Source: Bathynomus jamesi
Lineage: Eukaryota > Arthropoda > Malacostraca > Isopoda > Cirolanidae
DNA: 64,000 nucleotides
Reading direction: 5' to 3'
Assembly (NCBI GenBank): GCA_023014485.1
Contig: JAJOZX010009432.1
Location: 1-64,000, forward strand
The position numbers were made by a program, and so were the translations under genes. The first letter of the stretch is position 1. Every line of letters starts with the position of its first letter. Shown piece after piece: positions 62,918-64,000 of the stretch. Under the pieces are notes generated by a model, which was given only the letters and a program-made list of their open reading frames with translations, made no database searches and had not been told where the DNA came from.

Positions 62918-63869
62918 TTACATTATTTCGGTGTGACATTGTTGACTGATCAGTATACCCTCCCTATTCCGAGATTCTTCAAAAGATTGTATAACTCGTG
63001 TCAAATCCTCATCGGACCTTAAAGGAATAATGCTTTTAAAACATATACAGAGTATACAGACAGACAGATCCCCATTATGTGAAGATATCTTTGGTTCGAG
63101 GAGTGAACGCCATAAAAATTTCGATTTTAGCATAATGGGGAAATAACACTGATTGACATTTTTGGCGAGTATCTATTTGACGAGATACTACAACTCTCCA
63201 TATATATATAAAATTCTAATTATAGACACTTACATTTCTATGGTAGTCCCTTGCGTCGGGTTGTAAGGAGCGTCACTGCAAATATCTTCTACGGTTTGCG
63301 TTGAAAATAATTCGCCACAATCAATCGCATTGAAAAGACTAATTGTGGTTAATGCTGCAGTATCACGTTCTTCATACAAGTCTGGGGAGACGTACAGGTC
63401 CATGGTGGAGGATGTGTGACACTGCTGACTGATCAGTATATCATCCATATTCCGAGGTTCTTCAAAAGATTGTATAACACGTGTCAAATCCTCATCGGAC
63501 CTTAAAGGAATAATGCTTTTAAAACATATACAGAGTATACAGACAGATCCCCATTATGTGAAGATATCTTTGATTCGATTACCAATTTCGATTTTAGCAT
63601 GATGGGGAAATAACATTGATTGACATTTTTGACTAGTATCTATTTGACGAAATACTACAACTCTCCGTATATATATAAAATCGAATTATGGACACTTACA
63701 TTTCTATGGTAGTCCCTTGCGTCGGATTGTAAGGAGCGTCACTGCAAATATCTTCTACGGTTTGCGTCGAAAATAATTCGCCACAATCAATCGCATTGAA
63801 AAGACTAATTGCGGTTAATGCTGCAGTATCACTTTCTTCATACAAATCTGGGGAGACGTACAGGTCCAT
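62918..63869 (-). CDS. Polinton copy B terminal acidic protein, three exons with internal duplication
   Basis: Inferred exons: 63869-63700, 63500-63234 and 63017-62918, joined in phase to about 178 residues. Introns 63501-63699 and 63018-63233 start GTAAGT and end CCTTTAAG. Exon 2 fuses a copy of exon 3 (SDEDLTRVIQSFEE) to a copy of exon 1 (MDLYVSPDLYEE, GELFSTQTVEDIC), so the gene grew by an exon-intron tandem duplication; copy A has only the two-exon form. Each donor sits within ATG-TAAG, so unspliced RNA stops at once. Strongly acidic, no known domain. The first exon starts at ATG 63869. Confidence 0.65.
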
Positions 63870-63934
63870 GGTTGAGGAATGATTATTCACTGATGCGAAA
63901 ATAGCTACTGTTACTCCCAACTGAAAATATCCCC

Positions 63935-63991
63935 TTTTATATGCACATTCGCCAAGCTCCGCCCAAAAGACCAGATGTTCGTCGTGATTGG
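63935..63991 (-). promoter_or_regulatory. Promoter of the copy B acidic gene: TATA and CCAAT boxes
   Basis: GCATATAAAAGGGG on minus (63932-63944) and CCAAT (ATTGG on plus at 63987-63991, in GTGATTGG as in copy A). Spacing to the ATG is close to that in copy A. The window ends nine bases beyond the CCAAT box. Confidence 0.65.
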
Positions 63992-64000
63992 CTGCCGATG

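Overview
The window is eukaryotic nuclear DNA, probably arthropod. No canonical host gene is convincing. It is almost entirely nested transposable elements, separated by AT-, GA- and CA-microsatellites. The family mix points to an arthropod: Polinton/Maverick, CR1 and Jockey-like LINEs, Ty3/gypsy, Penelope-like, hAT, piggyBac, Tc1/mariner and pogo. The species cannot be named from sequence alone; a crustacean or chelicerate is a guess.

Layout. 1-3000: right end of a decayed Polinton (copy A: hexon-like capsid fragment, protease fragment, and a spliced acidic gene on the minus strand with TATA and CCAAT boxes). 3000-6000: microsatellites, a tRNA-like SINE remnant and Penelope-like 3' repeats with hammerhead-like helices. 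6000-12200: Tc1/mariner relic, a hAT element with GCGGAT-repeat ends, and a CR1 LINE with an SGNH-esterase ORF1. 12400-17700: a piggyBac fragment and three copies of a multicopy transposon-like gene. Interleaved with copies two and three is an endogenous CRESS-DNA (circovirus-like) capsid gene, followed by a perfect origin hairpin that carries TAGTATTAC. 17800-21100: foldback MITE, second CR1, pogo-like element. 21200-27500: Ty3/gypsy element holding two hAT insertions. 27600-36600: Jockey-like LINE pieces, a CCCH-finger ORF1, a hAT transposase and MITEs. 36700-44700: an inverted-duplicated Tc1 foldback, a mariner MITE, a dimeric SINE, and LINE pieces of one family on both strands, one split by a Tc1/mariner element with clean ends. 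46200-47500: Penelope-like end and tandem repeats.

47500-64000 (running off the edge) is Polinton copy B. Its left part has four small overlapping minus-strand genes of unknown function, then a 3-kb nested DNA transposon, then a protein-primed DNA polymerase B gene broken by many frameshifts. Divergent from the polymerase is a tightly packed plus-strand module with TAATG/ATGA overlaps: packaging ATPase, small hydrophobic-tail protein, PW-like protein (one frameshift), retroviral-type integrase with chromodomain, penton-like minor capsid protein, basic core-like protein, hexon-like major capsid protein and adenain-like protease. A convergent minus-strand spliced gene with an internal duplication closes it. 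The module reads like an adenovirus/adintovirus-style virion set: the ATPase would package, the protease mature and the integrase insert the genome, while the polymerase in this copy looks dead.

The two most unusual signals are the circovirus-like capsid plus intact replication-origin hairpin (15192-16142), and the Polinton terminal gene whose splice donors overlap stop codons and whose exons were duplicated in copy B.
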